A DNA stretch of 64,000 nt from Isoetes taiwanensis (lineage: Eukaryota; Streptophyta; Lycopodiopsida; Isoetales; Isoetaceae): positions 3,721,854 to 3,785,853 of the forward strand of contig JAJEKV010000031.1 of the NCBI GenBank assembly GCA_021234155.1. Direction: 5' to 3'. Of the stretch, positions 48,166-61,715 are shown piece after piece. Position 1 is the stretch's first letter; each line of letters opens with the position of its first letter. Below the pieces are notes generated by a model, which had not been told where the DNA came from, searched no databases, and saw only the letters and a list, made by a program, of their open reading frames with translations. The translations under genes and the position numbers were made by a program.

Positions 48166-51100
48166 TTGAAGGAACTAATTAGAGATTGCTGTCGTCAAGG
48201 AATATGTCAGCGACCGACTTGCGCCGATTACCTTTTTAAAACCACCGCGTGTGGATCGATAAAATTTAAAATCACTGATTTTTAAAACCACCCGCTAGTG
48301 ATCCCATTTTCCTACGATGTAAAGGTAAGTTTTATTTTGCTTTTGAAAATCATTAAGCGATTAAGAATTTGAAAATCGGCGGCTGACTTTTCCGCTGATT
48401 CCATTTCTGGAGCCATGAAGGCACCGTGCTTGGAAATGGGGCTTGTATCTCGTATGTAAAGTGCGCTTGTTTTTCTCGAAATGTTATACAGAATTCTTTC
48501 TTTGATTCCTGACGCTCTGTGGTATGGTCGAGAGCCCTAGCCGTAATTTCCCAAATGGCAGACTCTAGCCAGACGATATCAAGTAGTGCCATATCCATGC
48601 CATTTTAGAAGACAAATAAGCATCTAACTCCGTATAAATACCAGAGGGCCGCTTTGATTCCTTTGGATCATCGCATGCTCCAATCACACCAAGCTTTCAT
48701 TCCTTGTTCCTGCTCGCAGAATGAGGGTTTTGTATTGCACCATTTCATTTTTAATGCACTGCCATTTTGGGTTGCTCTTCTTTCTCTTCGAAGGATCGCG
48801 ATTCATGTTGTGTCGCTTTTTCTTTGAGTGACTCGAGTTTGCCATCCATTTCTATTCGTCTGGACCAACGTGTTATATTCTGTACACAATGCCATCATAT
48901 TCCAGCCTCCGAGACTGGTCAGTGCCGATAGCATACCTAGGACCCGCTGAAAAATAAAGATTTGGATTAACTTTGCATTGCATTTTATTTATAGCCGAAT
49001 GCAACCTAACATGGTTTGCATTGTTCATGTATGTGCCGTATCATTTATGGATCTTCTTTACCAGGAGTGGTTTGATTCTTCGCTCAGATTATCTCACATA
49101 TGGTCTATACACCCGTTTCATCCATAAACTTGGATTGGCATCAAACGTGATAAGCAAAGTATTCGTCTCAAAGAAGCAGGACAAATGGTTACCCGCTTTT
49201 CTTTCCATCTCCATTATGTCCGGTGGATGATAAAGCCTGTGTCTGCTTTCTTTCTATCTATAAGCTACTTTGATCAATCAGACCTGTGTCCTCGCCTTTG
49301 TCATACAAGCCGCCGAGAAAGGGAGTTGTTCTAGATTTAATTGCTGTTAGTGCCAAGTAGATGCATTAACTGAAGAAGCCCCAGATAGCACCAAGATTAA
49401 CGCAAGATTCTGGAGATTTTTAGATTCTGCAATGTCACTTCTAAATTGGTAAAATCTTCTTCTTAGTGTCTTCCTTCCATTTGTTCAGATTTTAGAATAT
49501 GTAGCATAATAACAGGGGTTTTTTAATTGCTTAAATGATTTTTACTAAGGTTTTCTATGATTTTGAAAATGATTTTAATGGAGGTGTACTAAATAGTATT
49601 TCAGAGGCACTCTTTCAGATCCTTGATTTTGTGCACTTTTCAATGGTCACCGAAAGAATCTTTAAACATGCTAAGGCTCGGTAATATATTTTAGGGTCTA
49701 TGCTTCTAGGCGGCAGATTGGTTCTGTGATTCAGGCTAAAGAGGTCAAGAAAGAAACTAAGGAGGTGCCATGGACCATAGCCTTCCTTTTTTCTTCATGG
49801 ATATCTCAATTGTCTCCAAAATTAGCAGTAGCCGAAAGCCAATGTAATACTTGAGCCATAGTCGGGGCCAACCCTCAAACGGGAAGAAGAGGTGTTGAAG
49901 AAAAGGCAACATGGTAGTTGGAGTTCTGTTAATGTCCACAAGACAAATTTGCAATTTTTTCTCCTATTAAACTTGGTAGAACGTGAGAGAGTCCAGAAAG
50001 TGAAGAGGATGAATGCTCCATTGTGTTGCTCGATCATTGCTTTGTCATGCAGAATCATTACTTTTTCGCCTTGGACAGAAAAGCTCGCTGGGACGGTGAA
50101 ATGGTATGGTGGACTGCACCCAAGGGCTACTAGATGCAATTATTAGATAGCTTGAAAACCTTGAATGCTAATTAACAGCAGGGTTTGACGATTCCATGTT
50201 CACTGCTGCTATCCTTGGAGAATTTCGAAAAGTAAATTTGTGGTGCTAATGTCAAGTCGAGGAATCATATTACCTTTCTCAGCCCATCTTCATATCTATT
50301 TACATCATCGTGAGCCTATAAAGGGGAGAAAGGTGACATTTCGGTTCAATGCTCATGACGGTGTGATATCCACTTTTTGCTTCAATCTATACCTCTTCGT
50401 GATTATCCGTTCGCGTGCATACCTTACTGGTTAAAAACTTTTCATGCTCATATCTTTTAGTTACAACATCGTGATTTCCAACAATTTATAGACATTCAAC
50501 CAGCCACATCCGGACTACCAGATGCTATTTAGCAAATTTATGCGGTCACACATTGGTATGGCGTGTAATTCCTTATTCCTTGCTTATCTAGTCCCTGCGA
50601 TTTCATTTAAGATATGTCCTCGATTGCTGGTAATCCCTGTTTGTTAAGTCATAGAATTGCCTTTACGGTTTTGTATGTATCGGCTTTTCGCTTCTCGTCT
50701 GCGAGTCCATAATCCATCGTCAAGTCTTTAAGGTCCTCGAAGCCGCAGTGTTCTGTTGTTGGTGTCTTTATTTTCTAAGATGTAGTTATTTACTTGCATA
50801 ACAACCTGATTTGAGTTGTAGCACCGCCACCGGTTGCAACTGCACAGCATAAGTGTGGTGTCGTACTATCCCGCCATTCCACACAATAGCTTTCATTCTT
50901 GGGGCGCAATTTCAAAGAAAGTGTCATTGTTTTTTTCCTCGTAGTATTAAAGCTCATGGGGACTATAGTATAACAGCTTGTATGTAGTCGCTATAACAAA
51001 GGATGGTTCATTATTCTGCTTGACACTAATAATTAACTGATCGCAACACTGCATTTCTAAAATATTGGCGAAAATGATGAGTATCAGAATTAATTTGGAG

Positions 51101-51630
51101 GGATCATTATGTATACCGATGTAACCATTCTATCTCATCCCATTTCTCTTATTTTATTTGTGGATCCCAATGCCGCTTTATTGCCATTGTATTGATGCGC
51201 CCCTCTTTGTGGAATTAAATTTGAGCGGAGTATGCATATGCTTATGAATGTCATATGGCAAAACAAAGTCAGATTCTATACTTCAAAAGATATGTTACCA
51301 TATGCACTAGCATATGCATGACAATGTGCGCTTTACAATGTATGTATTTTTAAACTATTTTGACAACATTTTTTTGAGCTAGTGTGGTACCCGCTTTATA
51401 TCGACGCTATGGCCCCCTTTCAAAGCGAAACTTTATGGTGTTATTGTTATTTTGCCCATTTTATAACACCGTGTTTATGAGAGGATTGGGGAAGTAATGC
51501 AAGAATTAAGATTATAAATAGTATCGGTAGTTGTCGCAGCTGGTATGCCATCAATATTCTGATGTTGTTGTGCTTTTTATACCAAGATTTAGGGCCCATA
51601 AAGCGATTTGTTTGTTTAGAAGAATTTTAA
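48166..51630. other. Long unassigned interval
   Basis: No gene is recognised. Open frames at 48973-49230 (+, 85 codons, hydrophobic N-terminal half) and 49822-50146 (both strands, up to 105 codons) carry no family signature. The TTTTTAAAACCACC motif recurs at 48232 and 48279. I see no mobile-element ends. Confidence 0.35.
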
Positions 51631-51636
51631 GGGTCA

Positions 51637-51965
51637 AACTTTTAATATAACAATCAACACACAAATTCATTTATTACATTACTAATACAAACCCATTGTA
51701 TCAATATATTTTACTTAAAATCCCCTTAAACCCCTTTGTCAGTATTCATTTAGGGGTTACGAGGCGCCGAGTCTGAAGATATTTATATACATGCAACACA
51801 CTATTACAGCATTTAAACCTTAGAATGTATATCTCAATATACAAGATAGCAAAACTTGTGTACATACATATCCCATAAACGAGGATCGCGTAGATATCAA
51901 CAGATTAAGGAAGAAGGCAAATATGCCCATCCGACAACATGTCTTGAGAATCAGAATATGCACTA
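51637..51965. mobile_element. MITE-like element, copy 3 (right arm lost)
   Basis: It begins TTAATATAACAATCAACACA exactly like copy 1, with AAACCCATTG, AAAATCCCCTTAAA and ATTCATTTAGGG, then CCCATAAACGAGGATCGC and GGCAAATATGCCCATCCGAC, which copy 1 also has. It stops near 51965, where the inverted right arm should begin (GAATATGCAC). Confidence 0.7.
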
Positions 51966-52023
51966 CAATGTGTCAGATTCTATAACAGAGTGTTTGAAAA
52001 TCTTGCATACCTTTATTGGTGTG

Positions 52024-52305
52024 TCATATCATCAGTAATAGAGTCTGTTTGGAACATTTTACCTCACCTAGCTTCATATCTACCCTTTGCTTCTGTACCT
52101 CCTCTATGCAAGAAGCTGCATGATTTCCTCTAGAGTTGTTGTAAACTCTCATAATCAAATGCTTAGAATAGTATAAATATGCATGATATAGTGATGCACT
52201 GTCATAGTTTTGATTGAGGTGGACTTGCGTTATATGGAGGGAAGCTTCAAAATCATCCAGCTGCAAAGACTTGCCGACATTGCTACAGTTAGGGAACCAC
52301 AACAT
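52024..52305 (-). other. Open frame of 93 codons, unrecognised
   Basis: The frame is open from a Met at 52305 to a stop at 52024. Its composition is ordinary for a soluble protein (ITQVHLNQNYDSASLYHAYL in the first half, EEVQKQRVDMKLGEVK near the end). I recognise no family. It could be one exon of a gene, a relic, or chance. Confidence 0.2.
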
Positions 52306-53515
52306 TTTCCTCGTTAATTAGAAATTCGGTGAAAAATGGGCACAGAGATAGAAAAGGACATGGAAATTGCATGGTGTTTTGGTGGAAAGGAGATATACTT
52401 ATAGTGGAAATAGATATATACAACAGGTGAACGACACTTATAATGGAGATATCAAGCCCATCAAGCTGCTTCTTTCTCTTAGCAAAAGCTTGCATCGTTT
52501 ATCATGTTTACTATGTGCAGAGCTTCTTACCTCATTAGGTTTTGTGTTGCTGAACAAAGTATTTGTAAATTGATATTTTCATCTCTATTTTTGACAAGAA
52601 ATAAACAACGTCATTAACTTTGGTGCAAAGCAGTAGGTCGGCATAGTTTTGCAGAATCATACATATACGGCGCCTCTTTTGCCCTACAAGCATCTAGGTG
52701 TTTCACTTCTCTCTTACTTGCAATCGCTTCTATTCTTCGTAGTTTTTAATCACTTCGTCACATGAGCATCTTCTCTAATTTTATCATAAGTCATGGTGCG
52801 TAATGAGTCTATGAAATAACTGCTCGCCTCCGGGATTGTACTTTTTACGGTATTAATTTAGTACCTTTTCGCTTCCTTTGAAATTTGAATAAGAGAACAG
52901 ATTTGTCATTACTATTTGCCAAGTCCGTATTACCTAATTTGAAATACATTTCTTTTGTAGTTGAATAGCAGGTTTATGTTGTGGCTGAACATCTGGGCCC
53001 CATCTTTGCATCAGGTAATGGCCTTCTTATTTTTGGTATGTGTCGAGCGATCATAGAGTCTACAACAAAGATGAACTCAACCTCTTTACTCAAATTGCTT
53101 CTAATGATAGTTTCTAGATAGTTAACATAGTAAATACAAGAAAGTGTATTTCTAGACATAACAACTTGTGCTATAGTAGATTGCTTTATTTCATTTATGT
53201 CTAATCATAATGTGCATTTATGGTTCTCTAGACCATCTTGCTATCTCCTTCATCAGGATGAGCAATGCGAAAGACTCCACACAATATGTTACTGCTATTT
53301 GGCATCATTTATTGACCTTTTATTGCACCATGCAAAATGCTATGAATCCTACCCACAATGCTTGAGTGAAGAGATAAGCTAAATATGCTGCAATAGTACC
53401 TGCAATCTAAAACATACTAGGGCGAGCCTTTTTAGGCAATAGTCAGCAAAAAGGGAAGGTTCCTATGACAATACAATTCCAAGGAAACCAAAGGAAGAAA
53501 TGAAGAACAATAAAA
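52306..53515. other. Unassigned AT-rich interval
   Basis: No gene or repeat family is recognised. Open frames reach about 68 codons. Confidence 0.35.
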
Positions 53516-53519
53516 ATCT

Positions 53520-54180
53520 GGAAAATGCTTTACCTTAATGCAATCGCATAAGTTTTTTCAGTTGGAATGTGCCTGAATTGGCCATCTTATGTAGGATGTT
53601 CAACCTTGGTATTCTGCTTTCATATCTAGTGACAATCATTACTCTAGATGTACTGCACAGAACCAATAATAATGCTTGCATTTTCCTTCTATAAACACAT
53701 CCCCTTGTTCTAAAAAACTGTTTTCTATATATTCTATGTCGTGGAAACCCTTAAGCACTTGGGTGAAAACTGGAAAATGCTTTACCTTAATGCAATCGCA
53801 TAAGTTTTTTCAGTTGGAATGTAGAATAGCACCCCATTGCTCGGGTGGCCTGAGCCCAGCCGTATCTTAAGGGAGGGATGTTCCGAAAATGCCACCTTAA
53901 TGCAATCGCATAAGTTTTTTCAGTTGGAATGTAGAATAGGCACCTCAAAGGTTTCTCTCTGCGGGCTTGAATTGGCCATCCTATGTGTGATAGTTCAACC
54001 TGAGATTCTCGCTTTCATATCTAGTGACAATCATTACTCTAGATGCAAAGAACCAATAATAATGCTTGCATTTTCCTTGTATAAACACATCCCCTTGTTC
54101 TAAAAAATTGTTTTCTATATATTCTATGTCGTGGAAACCCTTTAGCACTTGGGTGAAAACTGTAAGTGCTGCACTTTCCA
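53520..54180. repeat. Recent local duplication with a third partial copy
   Basis: 53573-53770 and 53967-54163 are near-identical over about 195 bp. A 37-bp block starting TTAATGCAATCGCATAAG occurs three times (53536, 53786, 53898) with no visible change, and GGAAAATGCTTTACC precedes the first two. The spacing (about 395 bp for the large unit; 250 and 112 bp for the short one) suggests stepwise duplication. Confidence 0.9.
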
Positions 54181-55980
54181 AGGTATGTATTTGAATATTT
54201 TGTCCAGGTGTTATGGCATTTAAAATAGTTGGAATTGTTCATTCTGCATTATATGAGATGCCAATGGCTTCACAGACAAAGGCATTTTATTGGCCCCTTC
54301 TAATTTAGGTCAGTCGATGTGGACTCATTGCCCATCTAGTCTGACAGGTAACTGCGAGTACGTATGGATCCATAATCTACGTAACCCTTAAGCGATGCCC
54401 TTTTAATTCTCGAAAATATGACTCATCATGAAACTCACAAGAAAATTGAAACTTGCACCTTTTGAAAAATCTTCACAATTCAGCTTACAAGATTGATGCA
54501 TAATGAGCCCAGTAAGGCCTATATCCTTGTTCCCTTTTTTTGTCTGGATCTGCTGGCTTCATATCTGAGAACCTATGTCTTCTAACTGCCCCTGCCCAGA
54601 ACTGGACTGGACTACACACGGCCAATATTTTGGCAAGACTGCATTATTAATACTACCATACAATTGAATTAAAGAGCCAAACAGATGCATCTGGTTTCAC
54701 CATACTTCTCCAAAATATGGGTTCTTGTAGAGCCTAGACCATTATGAATTAAGACCTTAAAAACATGCCTATCCACGTGTAATATCCATGTTATCGAAAT
54801 CTGGTGTGACTTATTTTACGCCATCGGATCTCTAGTTTTACAAATCTAGGGGCTTGTAAAATTAGAAACCGCTAAAATGGACTGAGATGGAGGCGCTAAT
54901 TTGATAACTTCCTCAAGGTCGAACTGTGTTTCTTGCTTCTTCGCCCTAATCACTTTATTTTTTTTTTTATCTTCCGATGGATTGCTTTCTGGTAAATGGG
55001 TAAAAGAAGGCGAGTACTACCAAGCTCCACCAGTTTGGCTCATAGCCTTCTCATGCCTTTTGCTAGTTTTTTTTTTTTTAATATGCCATTGTTTCACCTT
55101 CCAAAATGGCACCGCCTCCTAGAAATAGGCCTCTTTTAAAGTTTGAGACCAAATTACATATTTTGGGGAATCTCAAGGAATATTCTTTAATAGTAACCTA
55201 TGTCATTAGTGCATTTGCTAATACCCGAGCCCGAGAGACAAATTACAAACCTTAAGTCATAGAATTCCTAGTTTCGCCTCCGGTTAAAACTTAATCGATT
55301 GCAACAACATTTATCATTATAACATACCACATATTATTATGATAATCTCCTAGTGTCAGAGACAAATTACGACATTCTCGATCTATGGTTTATTATGACG
55401 ATCCATGATTGACCCAGTTCTTGCAACTTCCTGAATCCATGCATTTGCATGCATTTTTGGGCCACTAATTTGTTTGGGAGATCGCTACTTATTGCAGAGT
55501 TCTTTGTTGGCACTTTCTCATCTCTTAGCAGTTCTTTGATTCTTACCCTTCCTTAACTTTTGAATGTTCGTGTAAATGTTGTTTTAATTTTTATTTTTTT
55601 TTATTTTTTATTAACTAGCTCACTTAGGGGGCCCTACATGGCTATGGAGCCCATTACAAGATTTGATTTTCATCAGCTAGGTGAACGGGTGGGCTTCACC
55701 GCCTTTAATGTATAGTGTTATTTCAAAGGTAGAGAAAACAAAGAACTGAAATTATGTACATGAATATCAAATCGATAATGATATTCATATATGTCAGACA
55801 TGTTAGAAACATGGTCTTCATCTTCTACCGACTATATGCCTGAATAACCCCTCCCTTTTTTGGAGGCTTTGTTTTCTTATTAGTGTATTCTAGTGTCGGT
55901 GATGTACAGGCACAGTGGTGACGCGCGACCTTGACTTCTTCTTGTATCGTGGGATATCTTTACGGGGGCGGTTTTAGCAG
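54181..55980. other. Unassigned AT-rich interval
   Basis: No gene is recognised. T-rich runs occur at 54958-54969, 55069-55079 and 55585-55610. The frame 54901-55122 (73 codons) is hydrophobic because of these T runs. Confidence 0.35.
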
Positions 55981-55981
55981 C

Positions 55982-56245
55982 CTTCCGTTTTGTCCAAGCC
56001 CCTTACCGAGGACTTATCACTAGGGTTTTCCTAGAAAAAAGGACATGGTTTTATAGTCCCAACAATAAGCTTTTGGCAGGTACATTAGCCAACATCCATA
56101 GAGATTTTATTTTTGCAGTCCAGGTTGATATAACTAGATATTCCCTATTTTTCTGTTTTTTGTGGTTCCCTTGCAAATATGCAGCTATCCACTCTAAACC
56201 ATTGTAGAAAAACTATTGAAATGAATGAAATGCATATCTATTCAG
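55982..56245 (+). mobile_element. LINE-like 3' end, copy D, decayed
   Basis: Partner of 46205-46480. The left half of the outer stem, CTTATCACT (56013-56021), is intact. The right half reads AACAATAAG (56061-56069), so only the outer five pairs remain. It lies about 150 bp upstream of the second L1-like relic. Confidence 0.5.
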
Positions 56246-56394
56246 GATGTCGTTGTATCTCGTGAGCCAAAGCATGAGAATCTATAGTTTATTAATGAGT
56301 TTAAGATTCCCTCAAGTGGATTAGAGAGGTAATAACTTTATTTTCGATAGGCAATTGAGGAGGTCAATCCAATAGGTCAAATCTGAGGATATTT

Positions 56395-57500
56395 TGCGTA
56401 GCCCATTTGAGGGGAGGATTAATCACGTCAAATTTGGCCTCACCCAACCGCCACTTTGCGCTTTGATCATAGCACAAAACTGGTCGTATCAATTTCGTGG
56501 AAATCAAGACGCTAATTTGTTCTAAGAAGATAAATTTATTCCGTGTTCTGCTAGAAGGTTCCCACATTAGCTATCAAAGGCTCAAAATCAAGGTGAAGAT
56601 AATTATGTAACCTGCATGCCAATGATTGCATCATGGAGGACAAAAAACTGGGGCGCAGAAAATTAATCGCCTTCTGCATGCCAATGTTGCATCATGGATA
56701 TACTTCAGCCCGTCTGTCATTTTTTCCCAAACCACTTGCATTTTCAGCAACATGTATCATTTGTTATTCATCACTATTTAGGACGTTAGCTCAATAGAAG
56801 AGCTATTATGTAGTTTCTTTAGAATTATGTGGCCACTATGCGTTCCAAACTAGGTTGCATGATGCTTCCTTTTGCATCACATTGCTTCTATATGATGACT
56901 TTATGCATAATATTAGTTTCATTATAACTTATGTCGGCCGAGATCTATAATGGTTTTAAACAAATTTCTCATAACCCAATATATTCACACATTACATACA
57001 AAGTGCATACCCTACATTGGCAATAAGAATTATAATATAGGCTTGGGCAATACACGTATAACCATTGTCCTTCATGTCTAGCATGATAAAAAGAAAGATT
57101 ACAAAGACGCCTTGGGAAACTATTTTGTCTAATCATCATAAACCAACCAGAACTTACTTTAAGCTTAATGCTAAGCACTTGAGGATGTGGTTGAGTTCAG
57201 TTGCTCTAACCTGCTTGGTCCTCGCCTTCTCATCCTCATAAATGTATGTCCGGATTGCTGCGTTGTTGTCAGCAGCGAAGTCATTTGCAAAAGCATCAGG
57301 AGAGCAAGAGCCACCGCTGAAGACTATTGACTTACCAGATCGAATCTGTGAGTCGGTCCGAGCTCGTGCTCCTCGCCAAGGAGTTAGAGAAAATGAGTTC
57401 CTATCTCATCAAGGCTATGGAAACGGTGCGAGTTATGGAAGCTAAGTGTGGTTGCATTAGTTCAAGGGATGGAGGGATGTACCCTATTTCCGCTCTTTTT
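56395..57500 (+). mobile_element. L1-like relic, copy 2 (holds the empty LINE site)
   Basis: It aligns with 23770-24192 and 24785-25300: GGATTAATCACGTCAAATTTGG, GGCTCAAAATCAAGGTGAAGA, GTTGCATCATGGATATACTTC, CACTTGCATTTT, GACTTTATGCATAATATTAG, and the coding piece with SAAKSFAK and GVRENEFLS (57260-57400). The nested LINE is absent: GATGCTTCCTTTTGCATCAC (56861-56880) is continuous. About 60 bp near 56780-56835 are extra compared with copy 1. No reverse transcriptase part follows. Confidence 0.7.
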
Positions 57501-58050
57501 TACATCGTAAGAAGAAGAAACTCATACCTCTATACATTCTTCTGGTATTGGTCGGGATTGCTCTCTTATCTCCGTCCCGTGTATCTTAAGCAGTTTCATT
57601 AAAGTTGGAAAATTTTGATTCCATTTTCATTAAATGAAATTGTTCGTTGTTTTTCACACATTTAGCAATCAAATCAAGGTATTTACTTAAAATGCACAAG
57701 GATTAGCCTGAAACCGCCTATTTGACACGCAATGAAGGAAATCCGACGCGTTAAACAACCTCAAGGCGCCCATTCAATAAAAATTGTGGAAAAAGCAATA
57801 AAGTCGCTGCATTCTTGAAGTGAATCATAAGGACAATACACTCGAAAAAGTAAACAAGTAGCGCTGGCTACAAGTAGCCTCGCTGTAATATTCATATATT
57901 GCAAATGGCGTCATGGGCGCTATTTGCTTTACAAGCAGATATACAAAAGGGCAAACACATTAAGATCAGATAAAGGCCAATGATTCAAAAGATTAATCAA
58001 AGATGTGAATCATCAATACCACAGAGAATTCGAGAGTACAAGTATGGATA
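57501..58050. other. Unassigned interval
   Basis: AT-rich, with no gene or repeat recognised. Confidence 0.35.
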
Positions 58051-60345
58051 TGTAACCGCTTTCAATATTCCTCACCAAAACATTATCCGCTTTATCAATA
58101 TCATCCGCTGCGTTAATCTACTTCGCCAATCATAACTGCGGTCTTGTACCACTTTTCCCCGGATCCCGTGGCATCTCCTCGCACCACTGTGACCCTCTCC
58201 TCCACCACCATGTGATGTCTCCACCAGGATGTTCTCCTGTAGGCCCAGCGTCAAAACTCAACGGAGAGTCCACGGATGCCGCCGATCACAGTGGGATTAA
58301 TGACGCTGTCAATTCTTCCAAGAATCCCTATCATATATTGGTTCTTTTTCCATCATGCTCATAGGCCACGTGATCTTTTAATCGCACGATGCCCAGTAAA
58401 AGCCCCACCGAAAAGAAGTCCGCAATAAAGCACTGAGGGCAAGAAATATCGATACAGAGGCCGCTGTAGCAGGACCAACTCACAGGAACCAAGTATTCCT
58501 TCCATACCTTAAGCAATCAGACGGAACCGCCTCGAGCTGAAAGAAGCGATCGCCCTAAGACCAACCGCATCTTTATGGGTCTGGCAAGCTTCCGGGATGT
58601 CTACCATAAACCTAACATCCGTGTGTTCATCAGTTGTGCTTAGCTTGAGATCCGTGGCTAGAAACTATACCGATGTATTCTTTTTATGCCACCACCGGTG
58701 CCCACCTAATTTTCTCTACAGTCAGTAAATTTGATCCGATTCTAGTCTCTCCGTGGCAAAGGTGAAGAGACTCAGACAGTCCTACTAGCAAAACTAATAT
58801 CCAAAGATGTCTCAACATCCGCCATCTTAGAAGCAAGATCAAAGAATTTGGCTGTGAGTATGATCCCAAATCGTGAGTAATTTGTCAGATCCAAACAGAT
58901 CATGTCGGGCAGAGCACACGACGGATCTCCGACAATCCCACCAATCGGAAATGACTCCACATAAAATCTTTGAAGTCGCCCCTACCGGCTTTTCGGGAAT
59001 CTCACGATGGATCCGCCTAATGAGAAGGGCGCAGACACCATGATTTCCTTCAGATTCCTCATTCTGAGACCCACTTATTATGCACCACACCTCTACTTAA
59101 AGGAGGCTGAGTCTGGAACTGGGCTCTGAGACCTTTCTCAAGTCCCCTCAAACTTTCCAGACTTGATTCCAAGTTCACTGTGATGTAGTTGAGAATCTCC
59201 TTCATGTATGCAAGAACCTCAAGTTCGGCCTTTGCCTTGAAAAAATTATCACCCTTTGTAATCCGATGTGACCTTAACATAAATGTCCTCCGATGGCTTC
59301 CCGAGTGACGCTTCCATCTCGTAATCCAGGCCTCTCATGCATCCAGGTAGTTCGCTAAAATAGTCCTTATCCTTTGCCCAATTGATCGCTATTTGTTGGC
59401 CCTTGTTATCTTCAGCCTCTTTTTCCATTTATTCCACATTTGGCTAAGAGAGCGAAATGTCGTCCGCATGAAAACTAACCCGCGGACATCCCGGTATGCT
59501 TTCCGATAATCTTGTCAACCATTTCAAGGTAATGCTGAAAGGCAAAACCAAATATGTTAGATCCTGAATGCGCAGCAAGATTAATGGCGCCGCCGCGCCC
59601 ATTCGCATCAAATGACGCCGATGCCAAATAAGTGCCAAGGCCATTTGCTTCATAAGGATGGTTACACCGTCTGTCAGTTTTGATTGGCTCTTTTTCCTCG
59701 CGCTGCTTGTCAGACTCTCGCTGCATTGCCTACGCAGTGGTGTATCCGACCGCGTAGGTTCCTTAACACCGCCCCTGCCACGGCGTCATCGAACCACACC
59801 GAGCTGAAGAAGGTCAAGTCACCAAAGGTCTTTAAAACCCCAATCTATAAGTGTAAATCTTTCGAGTTCACTGCATCTTCGTCCCCAACCGACACACACG
59901 AGCCGAGCTACCGAGATGCACGGTTGCCATTGATGGCGAGAACCTCATACCAGCTGTGTCGGCCTCAGGACCATGGTACCATCTCATGGCATCCGGAATT
60001 GGGCACCACATCTCGCCATGGAAGATCGATGATTTCAAAGAAATGACTCGCAGCGCTTCCTAACATGTTCGTGATTTACAACTCGTGGCCGCTACAAGGA
60101 GGTGCCTCTTCCATATCCCGTGATGGATATTTTTCGATATATACACACCTAGAGGAAACATGACCGTACGATTTTTTAGAGATCACACCCAAACCGAAAG
60201 GTGTATTGACCACATCAACCGATATCCCAAGAGGATCGAGCACGGTAGCGTTGAATGATTTAGATCCTCTTCCACCCCTGGCCCACGCAGTAGGCTCATC
60301 AACCTTCAGATAAGAGCCTTTGAAGGTTAAGCTTTCACCTCTCAT
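58050..60345 (-). pseudogene. Unrecognised broken coding region (gene relic or error-rich multi-exon gene)
   Basis: On the minus strand many adjacent pieces read like one globular protein. In order they are: SYLKVDEPTAW and VLDPLGISVDVVNTPFGLGV (60345-60076), HFFEIIDLPWRDVVPNSG (about 60040), NGLGTYLASASFDANGRGG and FGFAFQHYLEMVDKIIGKHT (59640-59480), GLDYEMEASLGKPSEDIYV (about 59310), LEVLAYMKEILNYITVNLES (59215-59155), and MICLDLTNYSRFGIILTAKF with DLASKMADVETSLDISF (58905-58780). The frame changes repeatedly and stops fall between pieces. I do not recognise the family. Introns could explain some breaks, but I could not place consistent splice sites. The opposite-strand frame at 59684-60046 is a shadow. 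Confidence 0.45.
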
Positions 60346-60910
60346 GCGCTTATATCAACCCAATCACCTACACTGCTAAGTAACACACACTCTAAATCTT
60401 CCGTACAGGGATGAATTTTCCTCAAATCCGTTGTCAACATGAAGCTTCCACATCTTTTGAGATATTTGCTAGAGTGCACAAGGCTACAATCTTCTCATCA
60501 AGACTTGATTTTCATGACACTTCTCCAAAGGTAATTCTTGGGTGGTCTTGATGTACGTGGTGGTCATTATAATCTCGCTAAGAGTCTTTGCGCATCCATT
60601 GATGCATGGACTTTAAAGGCTCAGACTCATATTTGTGAACATTCTTTACCATCTCTTTACCACTATCGTCTCACCCAATCTTATCTTTTGAATAGCCCTC
60701 ATAGAACAACCCGAGCCACCTTTGCAGTACATATTCCAAGTTTCATCATCCAAGTAAATTAAGTAACGGATCTCAAAGATGCTAAGTTTTCTTCAATGTC
60801 TCGCTGGCGCAGGAAGCGACAATCCTCGCATAAAAGATAAACTTAGTACATTTGAAATATACTGGCCCAAAATTTAGCAACACATTAAGCTAACATGCAT
60901 CGCACATGGG
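60346..60910. other. Unassigned interval upstream of the minus-strand relic
   Basis: It could hold the promoter or first exon of the minus-strand region, but I see no clear TATA or start. A plus frame at 60538-60762 (74 codons) has no known motif. Confidence 0.3.
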
Positions 60911-60924
60911 GCCAATGCACATGA

Positions 60925-61335
60925 GGACTATCTCCCAACTGGGCACCCGCCCACCTCAGTACACAAGGGGATGCACTTAATATGCTAACTACATAATAAT
61001 CCCAAATTGGGCGCTATCAATTTCTAGAGCAGCTACAGAGGTTACAAAGTATGTTGTAGTCTACATGGGGAGGCGTAATCCCAATTGGGCGGCCAACAAT
61101 TTCATATGCCAGAGGCAAGATGAAACATGGTGATCAGACACGGAGGTTTCCAAAATTGGGCCAAGCGCCCAATTTTATGGCTAAGGGGATAGGATTAGCG
61201 CAATGCGCTAAATGCACATAGGTTCAACTGGCGCCACCAATTTCATGGTAGCCAAGACGCTGCAAGAAACATGATGATCGTGACATGGGAGGCTCCTCCC
61301 AATTTGGGCGCCTACCAATTTGGTGCCAAGGGAAT
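60925..61335. repeat. Irregular array with CCCAATTTGGGCGCC core, array 1
   Basis: The core (A)ATTGGGCG(C/G) or its complement appears near 61005, 61081, 61168 (reverse) and 61303, with weaker copies at 60937 and 61228. The units, 60-110 bp apart, also share CAATTTCATRTGCC- and AAACATG(G)TGATC-like sequence and GCACATRRG. The order and spacing are irregular. Confidence 0.7.
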
Positions 61336-61715
61336 GCAATTTCACATGCTAAATATACATACGCCCCAAATACGCCCGCCCACCGAATGGAAAATAAACA
61401 GCATCGACAATTGGGAAAATGACTTATCGGCGTTATTCTGGGATAGTCCCGCTTCCTTTCTTCTTGCAAAGCCCATAGAACGCCACATCCTTTTTTAGCC
61501 ATCTGGCAACATCCTGATGGATAGGGCCTGGTGATATCGTTGTTTCCCGCGACCTTCGGTTATTCCAGGGCGAGGTTCCCGCCATGACATTTTCTTTTGG
61601 CGTAGAAGAAAAGATAAGATCTTTCGATGAGCTCCTTTCTCACCGGCCATTCCAAGGCCTGGCTGATGAATTGCAATCGCAGAGGTGATCACGCATTTAC
61701 AATCCAAAGATTCCA

